The notes under the pieces: model-generated
Seen by the model: the letters and a program-made list of their open reading frames with translations, nothing else
Database searches by the model: none
Told to the model about the DNA's origin: nothing
Part shown: piece after piece, positions 51,237-62,400 of the stretch
Layout: each line of letters starts with the position of its first letter
Position numbering within the stretch: the stretch's first letter is position 1
Program-made: the position numbers and the translations under genes
Assembly (NCBI GenBank): GCA_963663265.2
Contig: CAXXXM010000001.1
Coordinates: forward strand, 1,054,001 to 1,118,000
Length of the DNA: 64,000 nt
Reading direction: 5' to 3'
Source: JAEXOD01 sp963663265
Lineage (GTDB): Bacteria > Bacteroidota > Ignavibacteria > Ignavibacteriales > Melioribacteraceae

Positions 51237-52358
51237 ATGATAATACAAAAAATTATTAAAAAATATTTTGTCTTGGAATGGATAATAAAAATCACTCTAA
51301 TTTTTTTATCAAAATTAATAAAGATTAAAAACCGTTTAGGTGATAATAATTCTAAAAAAGTGTTGGTAATATGTTTTAGTAAAATAGGTGATACAATTTT
51401 TACTATTGCAAGTATTAATTATTTGTTAGGAAAATACAAAGACAACCTAATTATTGCTACTTATGAAGAAAATCTACCAATATTTAACAGACTATTATCA
51501 AAGAATCTTAATTTAGAATTTATTAGTAAAAAGGATATTTATTTTCAAAATAGAATTGCAAATCCATTAGCCGTATTAAGATTTAATTTTTTAAAGTATG
51601 ACATCATTTATGATTTTACAAGTTCTATATTGTCTGGTTCAATTTTGTTTTGTTTAAGAGCAAATTGTATTTATGGATTAAAAGAACCATATATTAATTT
51701 GTTACATTCTCAATCAGTATCCATGTCTCCAGGTGATACTCTTCAAAAAATGTATTTTAATGTAATAAATTTAGTTGATTCAGAAGCGGTTTGTTCAGAT
51801 TATTTTAGTTATGATATTAAAAAATTTGATAAAGTTAAAATACTTATTAATCCTTTTGGTGGATGGGAAGCTAAAGAATGGGGGATAGGTAATTTTATTG
51901 AGCTTTTTAAGAAATTATCGATGGAATTTTGTGTTGATTTTAATTTGGAAAGAGCACGATTTGAAGATGTTAAGAAAGAATTTGCAAATATTGATGTTAA
52001 TAGGATTAAATTAACTGATACCTTAAATGACCTTATTTCGTTATTGGATAGTTATACAATATTTATAGGAAATGATTCAGGTCCTTTATATTTAGCCGCT
52101 GCACTTGGCATTCCTACTTTTGCAATATATGGGCCAACAAATCCTCTTTTAACTTTTCCGGATACAAGGGGTCATGCATTTATTCAAAATCAAATTTATT
52201 GTTCGCCTAAGGAAAATGAGAAGGTTTGTAAGGCTGATGGGGGTAGAAATGGATGCGATTATTTCAAATGTATGGCAGAACTAAAAAATGATGTTGTTTA
52301 TTCGAAATTAAAAAATTATATATTAAATCTAAAGCTGAACGATGGCAATAAAATATAG
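51237..52358 (+). CDS. glycosyltransferase family 9 (heptosyltransferase-like)
   Basis: The 373-residue GT-B enzyme starts with a basic amphipathic helix and then KKVLVICFSKIGDTIFTIAS, the GT9 opening with the acidic D-T motif. The C-terminal half has INPFGGWEAKEW and IGNDSGPLYLAAALGIPTFA, followed by FAIYGPTNP, the typical ADP-heptose binding region. A Cys-rich end follows (C-S-P, C-K-A-D, C-D-Y-F-K-C). It probably adds a heptose or related sugar to lipid A core. It is the first gene of the plus-strand polysaccharide operon and overlaps the next gene by 17 bases. Confidence 0.9.
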   Translation: MIIQKIIKKYFVLEWIIKITLIFLSKLIKIKNRLGDNNSKKVLVICFSKIGDTIFTIASINYLLGKYKDNLIIATYEENLPIFNRLLSKNLNLEFISKKDIYFQNRIANPLAVLRFNFLKYDIIYDFTSSILSGSILFCLRANCIYGLKEPYINLLHSQSVSMSPGDTLQKMYFNVINLVDSEAVCSDYFSYDIKKFDKVKILINPFGGWEAKEWGIGNFIELFKKLSMEFCVDFNLERARFEDVKKEFANIDVNRIKLTDTLNDLISLLDSYTIFIGNDSGPLYLAAALGIPTFAIYGPTNPLLTFPDTRGHAFIQNQIYCSPKENEKVCKADGGRNGCDYFKCMAELKNDVVYSKLKNYILNLKLNDGNKI

Positions 52359-53718
52359 TTCATACTTATTAATTTTAGTATTAGGGTTAGTCTTTTTACC
52401 TTATTTGCCAATTTTTGTTGGGGTGGCAATTTTATTATACTTGGGTACAATTTATGGTGAAAAGATACTGATTGTTGCAACTATGATTTTATTTTTAACA
52501 TTAACTTCTTCAGCTAATGATGTCTTGAGGGTATTTGTCCAATTTGGTAATTTTGCCATATTAGCCTTCTTATTTTTTAAAAATTATGGATTTGAATATA
52601 AAAAGTACCCAAAAATTCCATTAAATGTAATTTATATAATAATTCTCTATTTAGCGGCTATTTTAATTTCAATTACATTTTCAAACTACAAAGAATTGGG
52701 TGTCGTTCAATTAAATAGAACCATAATATTTTTTGTGTTAATCTATTTATATTATTCTCTTTTGGTGCACTATGAAGCTCCTGAATTGTTTTTATCATCC
52801 TTTGTAATAATTGGATTGTTTTTCTCTTTTATTTTGATTTATCAATTTTTAAAAAACGGATTTAGCTTATTTTCTTTAACTAATGATTATTTTGGAGAAA
52901 TTAAACAGCTTTATGTTCATAAAAATACTTTAGGTTCATATTTTACAGTTGTAATACTCTTTCTTATTTTATTAATACAGTATTACGCACAAAAACTAAC
53001 CAAATATACATTGATTTTGCTGCTAACATTATTTTTAATTGGATTATTAATAACAAATTCTCGTGCATCGTTAATGGCATTGGCTATTGGTATTGCATTC
53101 GTTTTCTATCATCTGAATAAAAAGGTTTTAATTAGATTTGTATATAGCATAATAGGGATGTTTAGTTTATTGCTTATTAAACCAATTTATGAGTTGGTTG
53201 CATTTTATTTTAGGATAGATTCACTTGCAGCTGGACGTGATCATATTTATGATGCTACTTGGGCGGCTATTCCTCATGTTTGGGTAACTGGAGCTGGTCC
53301 GGGTGCAGCTAAGTTTTTCATGTTTCAATACTACCCGTATTTAATAAATTCTCCTGAGTACCTATATTGGGAGTATTATTCTATCAAATCCGAATTTGGA
53401 CACGCACATAATTTCTATTTGTTTTGCTTAACTGACCTTGGGTTACTGGGATTTGTTTTCTCTATTTTGCTACCTATTGTTTTTTTTATATTTGGGAATA
53501 GGTGCATAAAGTATTATAAAAATGTAAATTTACGCGATTATTTTATATCTGTAGGTTTAACTTCAATGGGAATAACTTATTTCTTTAGGGGTTTTTTTGA
53601 ATATGCTGGAATAATTAGTTATGGGTATCTTTCTATAGATTTACCTTTTTGGATTATATTTAGTTTAATAATTTATTATTATAACAAAATGCGAAACGAA
53701 ATCAAATATAATGATTAA
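52342..53718 (+). CDS. O-antigen ligase / polymerase family membrane protein
   Basis: The 458-residue protein has about twelve hydrophobic helices and the Wzy_C (O-antigen ligase) region: TNSRASLMALAIGIAF, then a large loop with AAIPHVWVTGAGPGAAKFF and FGHAHNFYLFCLTDLGLLGF, where the H-N-x-(Y/F)-L element is typical of WaaL-like ligases. It either polymerises or ligates the glycan in the periplasm; the two roles cannot be separated from sequence. It overlaps its neighbours on both sides, which argues for a single transcript. Confidence 0.88.
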   Translation: MAIKYSSYLLILVLGLVFLPYLPIFVGVAILLYLGTIYGEKILIVATMILFLTLTSSANDVLRVFVQFGNFAILAFLFFKNYGFEYKKYPKIPLNVIYIIILYLAAILISITFSNYKELGVVQLNRTIIFFVLIYLYYSLLVHYEAPELFLSSFVIIGLFFSFILIYQFLKNGFSLFSLTNDYFGEIKQLYVHKNTLGSYFTVVILFLILLIQYYAQKLTKYTLILLLTLFLIGLLITNSRASLMALAIGIAFVFYHLNKKVLIRFVYSIIGMFSLLLIKPIYELVAFYFRIDSLAAGRDHIYDATWAAIPHVWVTGAGPGAAKFFMFQYYPYLINSPEYLYWEYYSIKSEFGHAHNFYLFCLTDLGLLGFVFSILLPIVFFIFGNRCIKYYKNVNLRDYFISVGLTSMGITYFFRGFFEYAGIISYGYLSIDLPFWIIFSLIIYYYNKMRNEIKYND

Positions 53719-54820
53719 AAATAAAAGAGTATTATTACTATCTGACCCTTCTTCAGCTCATACAGTTAAATGGGCTAATGGCTTAGCTGATGCAGGAGTA
53801 GTGATTTGTGTGTTTGGATTTTCAAATAATCCGGATTTAAATCAATATAAAAAAAATATTATTGTTATTAATAATAATATTAGTAAAGATATAAAATCTA
53901 AACAAGATGGAGCTTTTCAAAAGATAATTTATCTTAAGTTCCTTTTTTCTTTATATAAAATAATTCATGAATTTAAACCTGATATTATTCATGCTCATTA
54001 TGCAACAAGTTATGGTTTATTGGGTGTGTTAAGTTTTTTCCATCCTTTAGTATTATCTGTTTGGGGTAGTGATATAAACGATTTCCCAAATAAAAATATA
54101 ATATATAAGTATTTATTAAAATTTATCTTTTTAAAAGTTGATTATTTATGTGCAACGAGTTTAGATTTAGCAAAAAAAACGCAACTTTTTACAAAAAAAC
54201 ATATAAATATTATTCCTTTCGGAATAGATTTGTCAGTTTTTAATACAGTAGATAAACCAAGTAAAATAAATTATATTGGAATTGTTAAGACACTTGAACC
54301 TAATTATGGTATTGAGTACTTAATTAGAGCCTATGCCCAAATTAGAAAGATTAGACCATCATTTGAGCATAAACTATTAATTGTTGGGGGAGGAAGTCAA
54401 TTACTAAACCTAAAACAATTGGCAAAAAATTTATACCTTGATGAATTTATTGAATTTACCGGTTATATTAATTACAATGAAGTTCATAATTATCACAAAA
54501 AACTACTAATTGGAATATATCCAAGTTTTAAGGAGAGTTTTGGAGTTGCAATTGCTGAAACAATGGCTTGTGGAGGAGCAGTAGTTGCTTCAAACGTTGA
54601 TGGAATTAAAGAGATTGTAGAAATGAATAAAACCGGTTTTTTGTTTGAGCCAAAAGACATTGATGCAATTGCTAAGTATGTTCTTAAACTTGTTGATGAT
54701 AAAAACCTGTACGATATGTTTGTAAATAATGGCAAGAAAGTTATTGAACAAAAATATTCGCTTGATTTTACAATAAATGAAATGTTAAAAGTATATAAAA
54801 ATATAATAAAAGAGTGTTGA
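53711..54820 (+). CDS. glycosyltransferase family 4
   Basis: The 369-residue GT-B enzyme has VLLLSDPSSAHTVKWANGLA at the start, IIHAHYATSYGLLG, the middle IIPFGIDLSVFN and the C-terminal GT4 signature PSFKESFGVAIAETMACGGA with E-x7-E as the retaining-enzyme motif. The donor and acceptor sugars are unknown. It sits between the polymerase/ligase and a GT2 enzyme, 0-8 bases from each. Confidence 0.93.
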   Translation: MIKNKRVLLLSDPSSAHTVKWANGLADAGVVICVFGFSNNPDLNQYKKNIIVINNNISKDIKSKQDGAFQKIIYLKFLFSLYKIIHEFKPDIIHAHYATSYGLLGVLSFFHPLVLSVWGSDINDFPNKNIIYKYLLKFIFLKVDYLCATSLDLAKKTQLFTKKHINIIPFGIDLSVFNTVDKPSKINYIGIVKTLEPNYGIEYLIRAYAQIRKIRPSFEHKLLIVGGGSQLLNLKQLAKNLYLDEFIEFTGYINYNEVHNYHKKLLIGIYPSFKESFGVAIAETMACGGAVVASNVDGIKEIVEMNKTGFLFEPKDIDAIAKYVLKLVDDKNLYDMFVNNGKKVIEQKYSLDFTINEMLKVYKNIIKEC

Positions 54821-55801
54821 ATGGAAAAAAAACCGTTTGTTTCAGTGGTGATTCCAATAAGAAATGAAGAAAAATATTTGAAGAATTGTTTAAATTCATT
54901 AATAAATCAAGATTACGGACTTGAAAATTTTGAAATTGTTATTGTTGATGGAATAAGTGACGATAATACGATTCAAATTGTTGAAGAGTTTAAAGAGAAA
55001 TATACTAATATTAAACTTTTTTTTAATGAAAAAAAAGTTACACCTTTTGCAATGACTATCGGAGTACAAAAATCAATTGGTGAAATAGTAGTAATGGTTA
55101 TTGGTCATTCCATATTCCCTAAAAACTTTATTACTTCTGGAATAAAATTATTTGAAAAATATCCTGACGCTTCTTGTGTTGGTGGTCCAATTACAAGTAT
55201 TGGAGAAAACTCTTTTGCTGTTGCAACATCATTAGCAATGTCTTCAAAAATTGGAATAGGAAATGCAAACCATAGATTCCCCGGTTATGAAGGCAGATCG
55301 GAAATGGCATGTTTTCCATTTTATAAAAGAGAAGTTTATGAGGCTTTGGGTTATTATGATGAAAAATTCATTAGAAATCAAGATGATGAGTTTGCTTTTA
55401 GAGTTACAAAATCAAACAGATATATTTATATTTCACCAACAGTTAATAGTGAATACATAGTAAGAAATACTCCTAAAAAGTTATTTAAACAATATTTTGG
55501 TTATGGATATTATAAATGGATTGGATATTTAAAACATAAATCTTTTATTTCGTTTAGACATCTTATTCCTGCTTTATTTGTATTGTTTAATTTGGGTACT
55601 GCAATATTTTCTATTATTAGTGAAAATTTTCTGTTTTTTTTATTACCACTTTTGTTGTATTTTGTTATAATTGTAATTTATTCATTTAAATTAAAAACAA
55701 AAAAACTAATAAAGATACAGTTTATAATTGCTGTTATAATATTACATTTTTCATATGGAATTGGCTTTATAAATTCATTTATAAAAAACAGAAAATATTA
55801 G
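54821..55801 (+). CDS. glycosyltransferase family 2, membrane-associated
   Basis: The 326-residue GT-A enzyme starts FVSVVIPIRNEEKYLKNCL and has IVDGISDDNTIQIVEEF (DxSxD-like region). In place of the usual D-x-D it reads VVMVIGHSIFPKNF, and further along RNQDDEFAFRVTKSNRYI, with the E-D-x-(E/D)F motif. Three C-terminal helices anchor it in the membrane. The DxD-like site as I-G-H is unusual and may mean altered donor binding, but similar ExoA-type enzymes have H at this spot. Follows the GT4 gene with no gap. Confidence 0.9.
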   Translation: MEKKPFVSVVIPIRNEEKYLKNCLNSLINQDYGLENFEIVIVDGISDDNTIQIVEEFKEKYTNIKLFFNEKKVTPFAMTIGVQKSIGEIVVMVIGHSIFPKNFITSGIKLFEKYPDASCVGGPITSIGENSFAVATSLAMSSKIGIGNANHRFPGYEGRSEMACFPFYKREVYEALGYYDEKFIRNQDDEFAFRVTKSNRYIYISPTVNSEYIVRNTPKKLFKQYFGYGYYKWIGYLKHKSFISFRHLIPALFVLFNLGTAIFSIISENFLFFLLPLLLYFVIIVIYSFKLKTKKLIKIQFIIAVIILHFSYGIGFINSFIKNRKY

Positions 55802-55963
55802 TGGTGATATGGAATTATTTTTGATTTTTTGATAAAAAATTAACTAAATTAATGTTTATGTTTTTTAAAAATGTAGAATATGTGAATAAAATCACAATTA
55901 ATATTCAATTATTTATTAAATTGCAGCTTAATAAATTATTTATTAACTATGTTATATTTTAAT

Positions 55964-57124
55964 ATGAGTGATAATTTTATACAGTTTCACAGACCTTATA
56001 TAACCGATGATGAAATTAATGAAATAGTAGATACCGTTAAATCAGGTTGGTTAAGCATGGGACCAAAAGTCCTACAGTTTGAAGAAGATTTTAAGAAAAT
56101 AATTGGTTGCGAAAATGCTGTTTCAGTAAATAGTTGGACAGCCGCTGGGCATTTGGCTCTTGAAGCGATTGGTATAAAAGCGGGGGATGAAGTGATTGTA
56201 CCAACAATGACTTTTCCTGCTACTGCCGAAATTGCGTGCTATTTTAATGCTGTTCCTGTTTTTGTTGATGTTGATAAAGATACTTTAAACATTAGTGTAA
56301 GTGAAATTGAGAAGGCAATTACTCCAAAAACAAAAGCAATAATCCCTGTACACTATGGCGGACAACCATGTGATATGGATGAAATAAATGCATTAGCAAA
56401 AATTCATAACTTAAAAGTTATTGAAGATGCTGCTCATGCTTTACCTGCGAGTTATAAAGGGAAAAAAGTTGGAACCATTAGTGATATTACTTGCTTTAGT
56501 TTTTATGCAACAAAAACTTTAGCTACTGGTGAAGGTGGAATGCTTTGTACGAGTGATGCAGAAATAGCTGAAAGAACTCGTTTGATGCGTATGCACGGTA
56601 TGAATAAAGATGCATGGAAACGCTATACAGATGCATGTTCTTGGTATTATGAAGTTGTTGCTCCTGGTTATAAATATAACTTTACTGATGTTCAAGCTTC
56701 TTTAGGTTTAGCTCAACTACGCAAAGTTGAGTGGATGAAAGACGAAAGGGTAAAAATTGCAGCAAGATATGATGAAGTGTTTTTAAATAACGAATTCATT
56801 AAACCAATTGTAATTAAATCTGATAGAGAAACCGCTTATCATTTATATCCCATACGAATTGAACACGAAAAATTAACTATTACTCGAAATAGGTTTATTG
56901 AAGAAATGAAAGACAGAGGTGTTGGGGTTGGAGTTCATTTTATGCCGGTTCACCAACATGATTATTATAGAGATACATTTAAATTAAATTCAAATAACTT
57001 TCCGGTTGCAGAAGATGCATTCCCACGTTTAATATCAATTCCTTTATATCCCGGTTTAACAGAAACAGAAGTTCAAAAAGTGATAGATGTTATTTTTGAT
57101 ATAGTAAAAACATTTAAGAAATAA
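55964..57124 (+). CDS. DegT/DnrJ/EryC1 PLP-dependent sugar aminotransferase
   Basis: The 386-residue enzyme transfers an amino group to a nucleotide-linked keto sugar. The DegT features are FHRPYITDDEINEIVDTVKS, VNSWTAAGHLALEAIGI, VPTMTFPATAEIA, VIEDAAHALPASYKGKKVG and the PLP-lysine region CFSFYATKTLATGEGGML, with Lys in YATKT. It probably makes an amino sugar for the surface glycan. An ATG 15 bases upstream (55949) is possible; neither has a clear ribosome-binding site. The 147-base gap before it shows no clear terminator, so a separate promoter may exist. Confidence 0.93.
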   Translation: MSDNFIQFHRPYITDDEINEIVDTVKSGWLSMGPKVLQFEEDFKKIIGCENAVSVNSWTAAGHLALEAIGIKAGDEVIVPTMTFPATAEIACYFNAVPVFVDVDKDTLNISVSEIEKAITPKTKAIIPVHYGGQPCDMDEINALAKIHNLKVIEDAAHALPASYKGKKVGTISDITCFSFYATKTLATGEGGMLCTSDAEIAERTRLMRMHGMNKDAWKRYTDACSWYYEVVAPGYKYNFTDVQASLGLAQLRKVEWMKDERVKIAARYDEVFLNNEFIKPIVIKSDRETAYHLYPIRIEHEKLTITRNRFIEEMKDRGVGVGVHFMPVHQHDYYRDTFKLNSNNFPVAEDAFPRLISIPLYPGLTETEVQKVIDVIFDIVKTFKK

Positions 57125-57131
57125 TTCTTTT

Positions 57132-57707
57132 ATGGGTAAATACAATAGCTTTGTTAAAAGAATAACCGACATAGCAATTAGTTTAATTGGATTACTTATC
57201 AGTTCTCCGATTATGGCTTTATGTATGATTGCCATAAAACTTGAGTCTGATGGTCCAGCCATATTTGTTCAAGAACGAATGGGGAGAAACTGTAAACCAT
57301 TTAAAATGTACAAATTAAGGGGAATGGTTAATAATGCATTAGCTGTTGGTCCAGAATTAACACAAATTAACGATCCTCGATTGACATTAACCGGAAAACT
57401 CTTTAGAAGAATGAGTATTGATGAAATTCCTCAATTAATTAATGTGTTAAAAGGAGAAATGAGCATAGTTGGACCTCGTCCTGAAATAATGTCAATTGCA
57501 TCCAGATATGATGCTTATGAAAAGAAAGTTCTAAAGTATAAACCAGGATTGACAGGAATATCTCAAATAAATGGAAGACAGATGCTGACTCCTAATCAAA
57601 GAGTTACCATGGAAATAGACTATTATGAGAAAGCAGACTTTTGGTCTGATCTTTTTGTTGTTCTTAAAACACCCATAGTTGTATTTACTAATGAAGGTAA
57701 TATTTAA
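57132..57707 (+). CDS. undecaprenyl-phosphate sugar-1-phosphate transferase (PglC/WcaJ type)
   Basis: The 191-residue monotopic enzyme has one N-terminal re-entrant helix (ITDIAISLIGLLISSPIMAL), then KLESDGPAIFVQERMGRN, KMYKLRGM (usually K-x-R-S/T-M), MSIDEIPQLINVLKGEMSIV and GPRPE. These are the bacterial sugar transferase motifs, with the catalytic Asp-Glu in S-I-D-E. It starts glycan assembly by loading a sugar phosphate onto undecaprenyl phosphate. It is the short, minimal form without the multi-helix N-terminus of WcaJ. It starts 7 bases after the aminotransferase. Confidence 0.95.
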   Translation: MGKYNSFVKRITDIAISLIGLLISSPIMALCMIAIKLESDGPAIFVQERMGRNCKPFKMYKLRGMVNNALAVGPELTQINDPRLTLTGKLFRRMSIDEIPQLINVLKGEMSIVGPRPEIMSIASRYDAYEKKVLKYKPGLTGISQINGRQMLTPNQRVTMEIDYYEKADFWSDLFVVLKTPIVVFTNEGNI

Positions 57708-57713
57708 TGTATT

Positions 57714-59351
57714 ATGAAAAAATGTTTATTGGTACTAATTTTTGTATTTAATTCAGTTTTTAGCCAATCAGAACTTATTAATACTAATCAATCTGTATAT
57801 AAATACTTAAAATATTTACAAGTTGCTGGCGAAATGACACGATATGATGATGTGATTTTGCCTTTAACTAATAATGATATTATTGCCAATCTAAATTCTT
57901 TATCTTCCTCAACCGAGATTTCTCGGTATTTTTTAAGTAAATTTAGTTTACAGAAGGATACCTCTGGTTATATTTGGGAAAATTATGAATTATTAAAAAA
58001 AAATCTCTTCTCGGACTATGAAACAACCCCAATCGTATATAAAGACTCGCTTTTTACTTTTAAAATAAATCCGATTCTAAATTTCTCAAATTTGTCGATT
58101 TTCGATAAAAATCAAAAATCAAATGGTGGTTTTATTTTATATGGTGGAAATATAAAGTTAAACTATAATAATTTTACAGCATTTTTAGAAGCATATAATG
58201 GATATATATATGGTGATAACTCAGCTGTATTATTAGATAAAAGAGTAAAACAAAGCTTTACTTATAATCATACAAAAATTAGATATTTTGACGGTACAAA
58301 CGGTTATTTAAACTATCAAAATAAGTATCTTAACCTTTTTAGTGGACGAAATGAATTAAAATGGGGTGTTAGTGATTTAAATCCCATGATTGTCGGCAAT
58401 GGTGCTCAAAATTTTGATTTCTTTAAGTTTGAATTAAATTATAAAAATTTTAAGTATTCCTTTTTGCATGGTTGGTTAGTACAACCTAAAAATACTATAA
58501 ATATTGATTCTTTAATAGGGGCTGTGTATAGAAAAGAATCAAAATATATTGCCATTAACAGAATAGGTTATTCTCCAACTGATAGAATTAAGCTTGGTGT
58601 AACTCAAGCAGTTATTTATGCAAACAGAAATATTGAATTAGCTTATTTGAATCCTTTTTTGTTGTGGGAATCCGCTCAACGCTCGTTAAATGACTTAGAT
58701 AATTCTTTCTTAAATTTTGATGTTAGATGTCTTGTTAGTAATGGATTGGAACTATATGGTTCTTGTACATTTGATGATTTAAACTTTAATTTATGGGGAG
58801 ATGGCAAATGGAATACTCAGAATAATAGGATAGCATTTCAAGCCGGCTTTAATTTAACTGAGCCTTATATTTGGGAAAACATCTTGTTAAGTTTTGAATA
58901 TGTCCAAATTAGACCTTTTACTTTTTCACATCTTGAGGTTGGTGAATCTCTATCTTATACAAATAATGGTTTTCCTATTGGATTAAAAATGGATCCTAAT
59001 TCAATAAGTTTTTCTATTCAAGCCGATTATTTCATAAAAAAAGATATTTTTTTTAGTTTAAGATATGATAATATAAGGCATGGTGATAATCTATATGATA
59101 ATTTCGGTAATTTGTTATTTAATCATGGTGGCTCATATTATTTGGGAACTACTTCAATACTTGCCTCAAAAAATCCTCACGTGTTAGATGGAATAAGAAC
59201 AACCACAAATCGACTTACAATAAAGACAAATATTGCTATTTCCTACAATTTAGCACTTAATTTAGGAATTGAGTATTATAATAGAAATTCAGATAGTTTC
59301 AATGAACGGTTAATCAATACAATTTTATCGTTTAGTTACAATAATTTTTAA
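57714..59351 (+). CDS. Wzi-like capsule assembly outer-membrane protein
   Basis: The 545-residue product has a signal peptide ending VFSQ, a helical N-terminal part (about 25-110) and a long series of alternating amphipathic strands that ends in SFSYNNF, a typical outer-membrane barrel end with a C-terminal Phe. Blocks such as WGVSDLNPMIVGNGAQNFDF, KYIAINRIGYSPTDRIKLGV and IELAYLNPFLLW agree with the Caps_assemb_Wzi family, which helps attach capsule at the cell surface. It closes the glycan operon, 6 bases after the sugar transferase gene. Confidence 0.82.
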   Translation: MKKCLLVLIFVFNSVFSQSELINTNQSVYKYLKYLQVAGEMTRYDDVILPLTNNDIIANLNSLSSSTEISRYFLSKFSLQKDTSGYIWENYELLKKNLFSDYETTPIVYKDSLFTFKINPILNFSNLSIFDKNQKSNGGFILYGGNIKLNYNNFTAFLEAYNGYIYGDNSAVLLDKRVKQSFTYNHTKIRYFDGTNGYLNYQNKYLNLFSGRNELKWGVSDLNPMIVGNGAQNFDFFKFELNYKNFKYSFLHGWLVQPKNTINIDSLIGAVYRKESKYIAINRIGYSPTDRIKLGVTQAVIYANRNIELAYLNPFLLWESAQRSLNDLDNSFLNFDVRCLVSNGLELYGSCTFDDLNFNLWGDGKWNTQNNRIAFQAGFNLTEPYIWENILLSFEYVQIRPFTFSHLEVGESLSYTNNGFPIGLKMDPNSISFSIQADYFIKKDIFFSLRYDNIRHGDNLYDNFGNLLFNHGGSYYLGTTSILASKNPHVLDGIRTTTNRLTIKTNIAISYNLALNLGIEYYNRNSDSFNERLINTILSFSYNNF

Positions 59352-59429
59352 CAAAAACTGTTTTTTGACTTGCATTGATATTGTCTAATCTATATGTTAC
59401 AAACCAAAATTTAATTGAATGGGTATAAA

Positions 59430-62400
59430 ATGATAAAAAAAATAATTATTATATTAATTCTGATTTATGGTTCTTCATTTGCTCAAAACTATAAAATTGT
59501 TGAATCAAATGAAAAGTTTATAATAATTGAAACAAACTTTAATAATTCATTCTATTTTAATGATACTTTGATAAATGGTAAAAAATATACAAAGGTTATT
59601 GGAAATACTCAGTTTAATAAAAATGAAGGTGAACCATTATTACCTGAAAGTTATTACTCGTTTGGAATTCCATATAATTCTTCTCCTACAATTACAATTC
59701 TAAATACAGAATCGGATATAATTTATAACAAATTCATTTTACCGGTGCCAAAATATAACCTTGACGGCAACATGATGGATGTAGCTAATTTTAATAAAGA
59801 GATTTATTCATCAAATTTTTATTATCCTAATAATACGGTTGAAATTAAAGCCAAGTATATAAGCAGATATTCAAAGATTCTAAATGTTTTAGTTTCTCCT
59901 TATCAATTTAATCCAGTGAAAAATGAATTAAAGTTTAATAAAAAGGTTACTTTTAAGCTTAGTTACAATGAAAAATCAAGCGAGGGTTTTACTCAACTAA
60001 ATGATTATTCAAATAATGAATTTATAAAAACATCGGTAATTAACTATGAACAAGCAGTCAATTGGGCAGGTAAATTCATTGAATCAAAAAACAGTCCAGT
60101 TACTGCTGATTACTGGTATAAACCAAATAAAGAGTATTTTAAAATATATTTAAATGAGAAAGGTGTTTATAGAATTAAATATGAAGATTTGGTTGATGCA
60201 GGATTAAATAGTAGTTTAGAAATTCCAATAAATAAGTTGGAATTATTTTGTAATGGTGTAAAAATTCCGATTGATGTTTTTAGTAAAGGAGATACTACTT
60301 TTGGAGAACGAGACTATTTCCAATTTTGTGGATATCCTCCAACCCCAACTGAATACTCAAATTTAAACATATACAATACAACTAACATATATTGGTTTTC
60401 TTATCAAGCAGATTCAACGGGCTATCAATATAAGAACAAATCGGGATATCCCTTAGTATGGGGTAAGACATATACAACAAATAAAAAAGTTATTCATTAT
60501 GAAAAAGATAAGCTGTATGAAAGATTTGGATTGACCAGTAATGTTAATCGAGATTATTGGATGTGGGGTAAAGCGTATGCTAAAGATGGAGTAGTGTATA
60601 GTGCATTTTTCGAATCATTTGAATATCCGGAGTTCTTGTGTACTGACTCGACAAATGTAAAAATTAGAGTGGGTTTAGCAGGAATTAATGCTGGATTACA
60701 TCAAGCTGATATACAATTAACAAGTCAACAGGTGGGTACAAAAACTTGGAGTAATCAAGAACAAGTCGTTTTTGAAAAAGAAGTTAAACTTGGTGATGTC
60801 TTATTTTTCCCGAATAACAATTTTCAAGTTTATGCAAGAGGAACTGATGATGAGATAAGAGTAAATTGGTTTGAAATTGAGTATTGGCAAAATAATTCAC
60901 CATTTTCTGATAATTTCTATTTTTCAACGGCTGATGAGATTTCTGGAAAAACAAAGTTTGTTGTTTACCATTGGACAGCTGATACAATGTTAGTATACAA
61001 CCCAACAAGAGGGGAAATAATAAGAGACGCAGTTGTAACTCATAATGCGTGGGATAACGTAGAGTTTGTTGATGCTGTTTACTCAAAAACCGATTATTTT
61101 TGTGTTTCTACCGATTATTTCCTTTCACCCGACTCGATTAAAAAAAATATTAACTCGGATTTAAGAAATGTTGCTCAAGGAGCAGACTATATAATTATAG
61201 CATATCCTAATTTTCTTGGAGCAGCAGAAAGATTAGCGGAATATAGGCGGAGTAATTTAACTGGTTATGATAACCCGCGCGTAAAAGTTGTGAACGTTTT
61301 TGATATTTATAATGAGTTTTCTTCGGGTTTATTAAAACCTTCAGCAATACAAGATTTTGCAAAATATGCATTTTTATATTGGCAAAATCCAGCTCCGGCT
61401 TTTATTGCTTTGTTTGGTGATATGAGTTATGATTATAGAGGGATTTTTCCAAACAGTAGAAAAAATTATATTCCATCAATGCCAATAAGGGTAACTGTTG
61501 ATAGTTATGGGCAATCTGTTAGTGATAATGATTTTGTAGCAATAAACGGAAATGATGTTATTCCAGAAATGGCTATTGGTAGGCTTTCATGCGAAACAAT
61601 AGAAGAAGCCAAAATTATTGTTGATAAAATACTTAGTTATCCTTCAGATAATTCAAAGGAATGGAAACAAAGAGTTATGCTTTTTGCAGCAGGTGAAACA
61701 AAAACCGATGAAGACCAATTTAAATTTAATAATGAATCTCTTTTATTACAGAATAATTATATTTTTCCAGAAGGTTTTTCTACATCAAAAGTATTTATGT
61801 ATAACAATGGTCCCACACACGCTCCTTTTATTGGAACTACTCCGGATTTGATGGAGGATTTTAAAGATGGGGGAGTTGTTGCAAATTTCTTTGGACATGG
61901 TGGTGGATATCAATGGGATGCGATAATGTTATCTGATCATATTTATTTATTAGAGAACGAGGGACGCATGCCATTTATTACAAGTGTTACTTGTTATACT
62001 GCTCATTTTGAGAATCAAGATGTGTTTGGTGAACAATTTGTAAAAACACCCAATAAGGGAGCTATTGCTTTTTGGGGGAATCCTTCTCTTACTTCCTTTC
62101 AAGAAGGGAAAAACTTAAATCGTAAGCTTTACAATCAAATATTTGCGAATAAAAAACATGTGATTGGAGAAGCGATACGTGCTGCTAAAAACTCATACGT
62201 AACAGGTTATTCAAGTGTTGAAGGTCAACACATTGAATTATTTACTCTTTTGGGAGATCCTGCGATTGAATTATGTTTTGCTAAAAAGCCGGATTTTAGA
62301 ATTACCAACAATGATATTTCTTTATCGGTTGATGCACCATTGGTAGAAACCGAGCTTGAAATTAAGTTACATGTCCAAAATTTGGGGATAATATTTCCGA

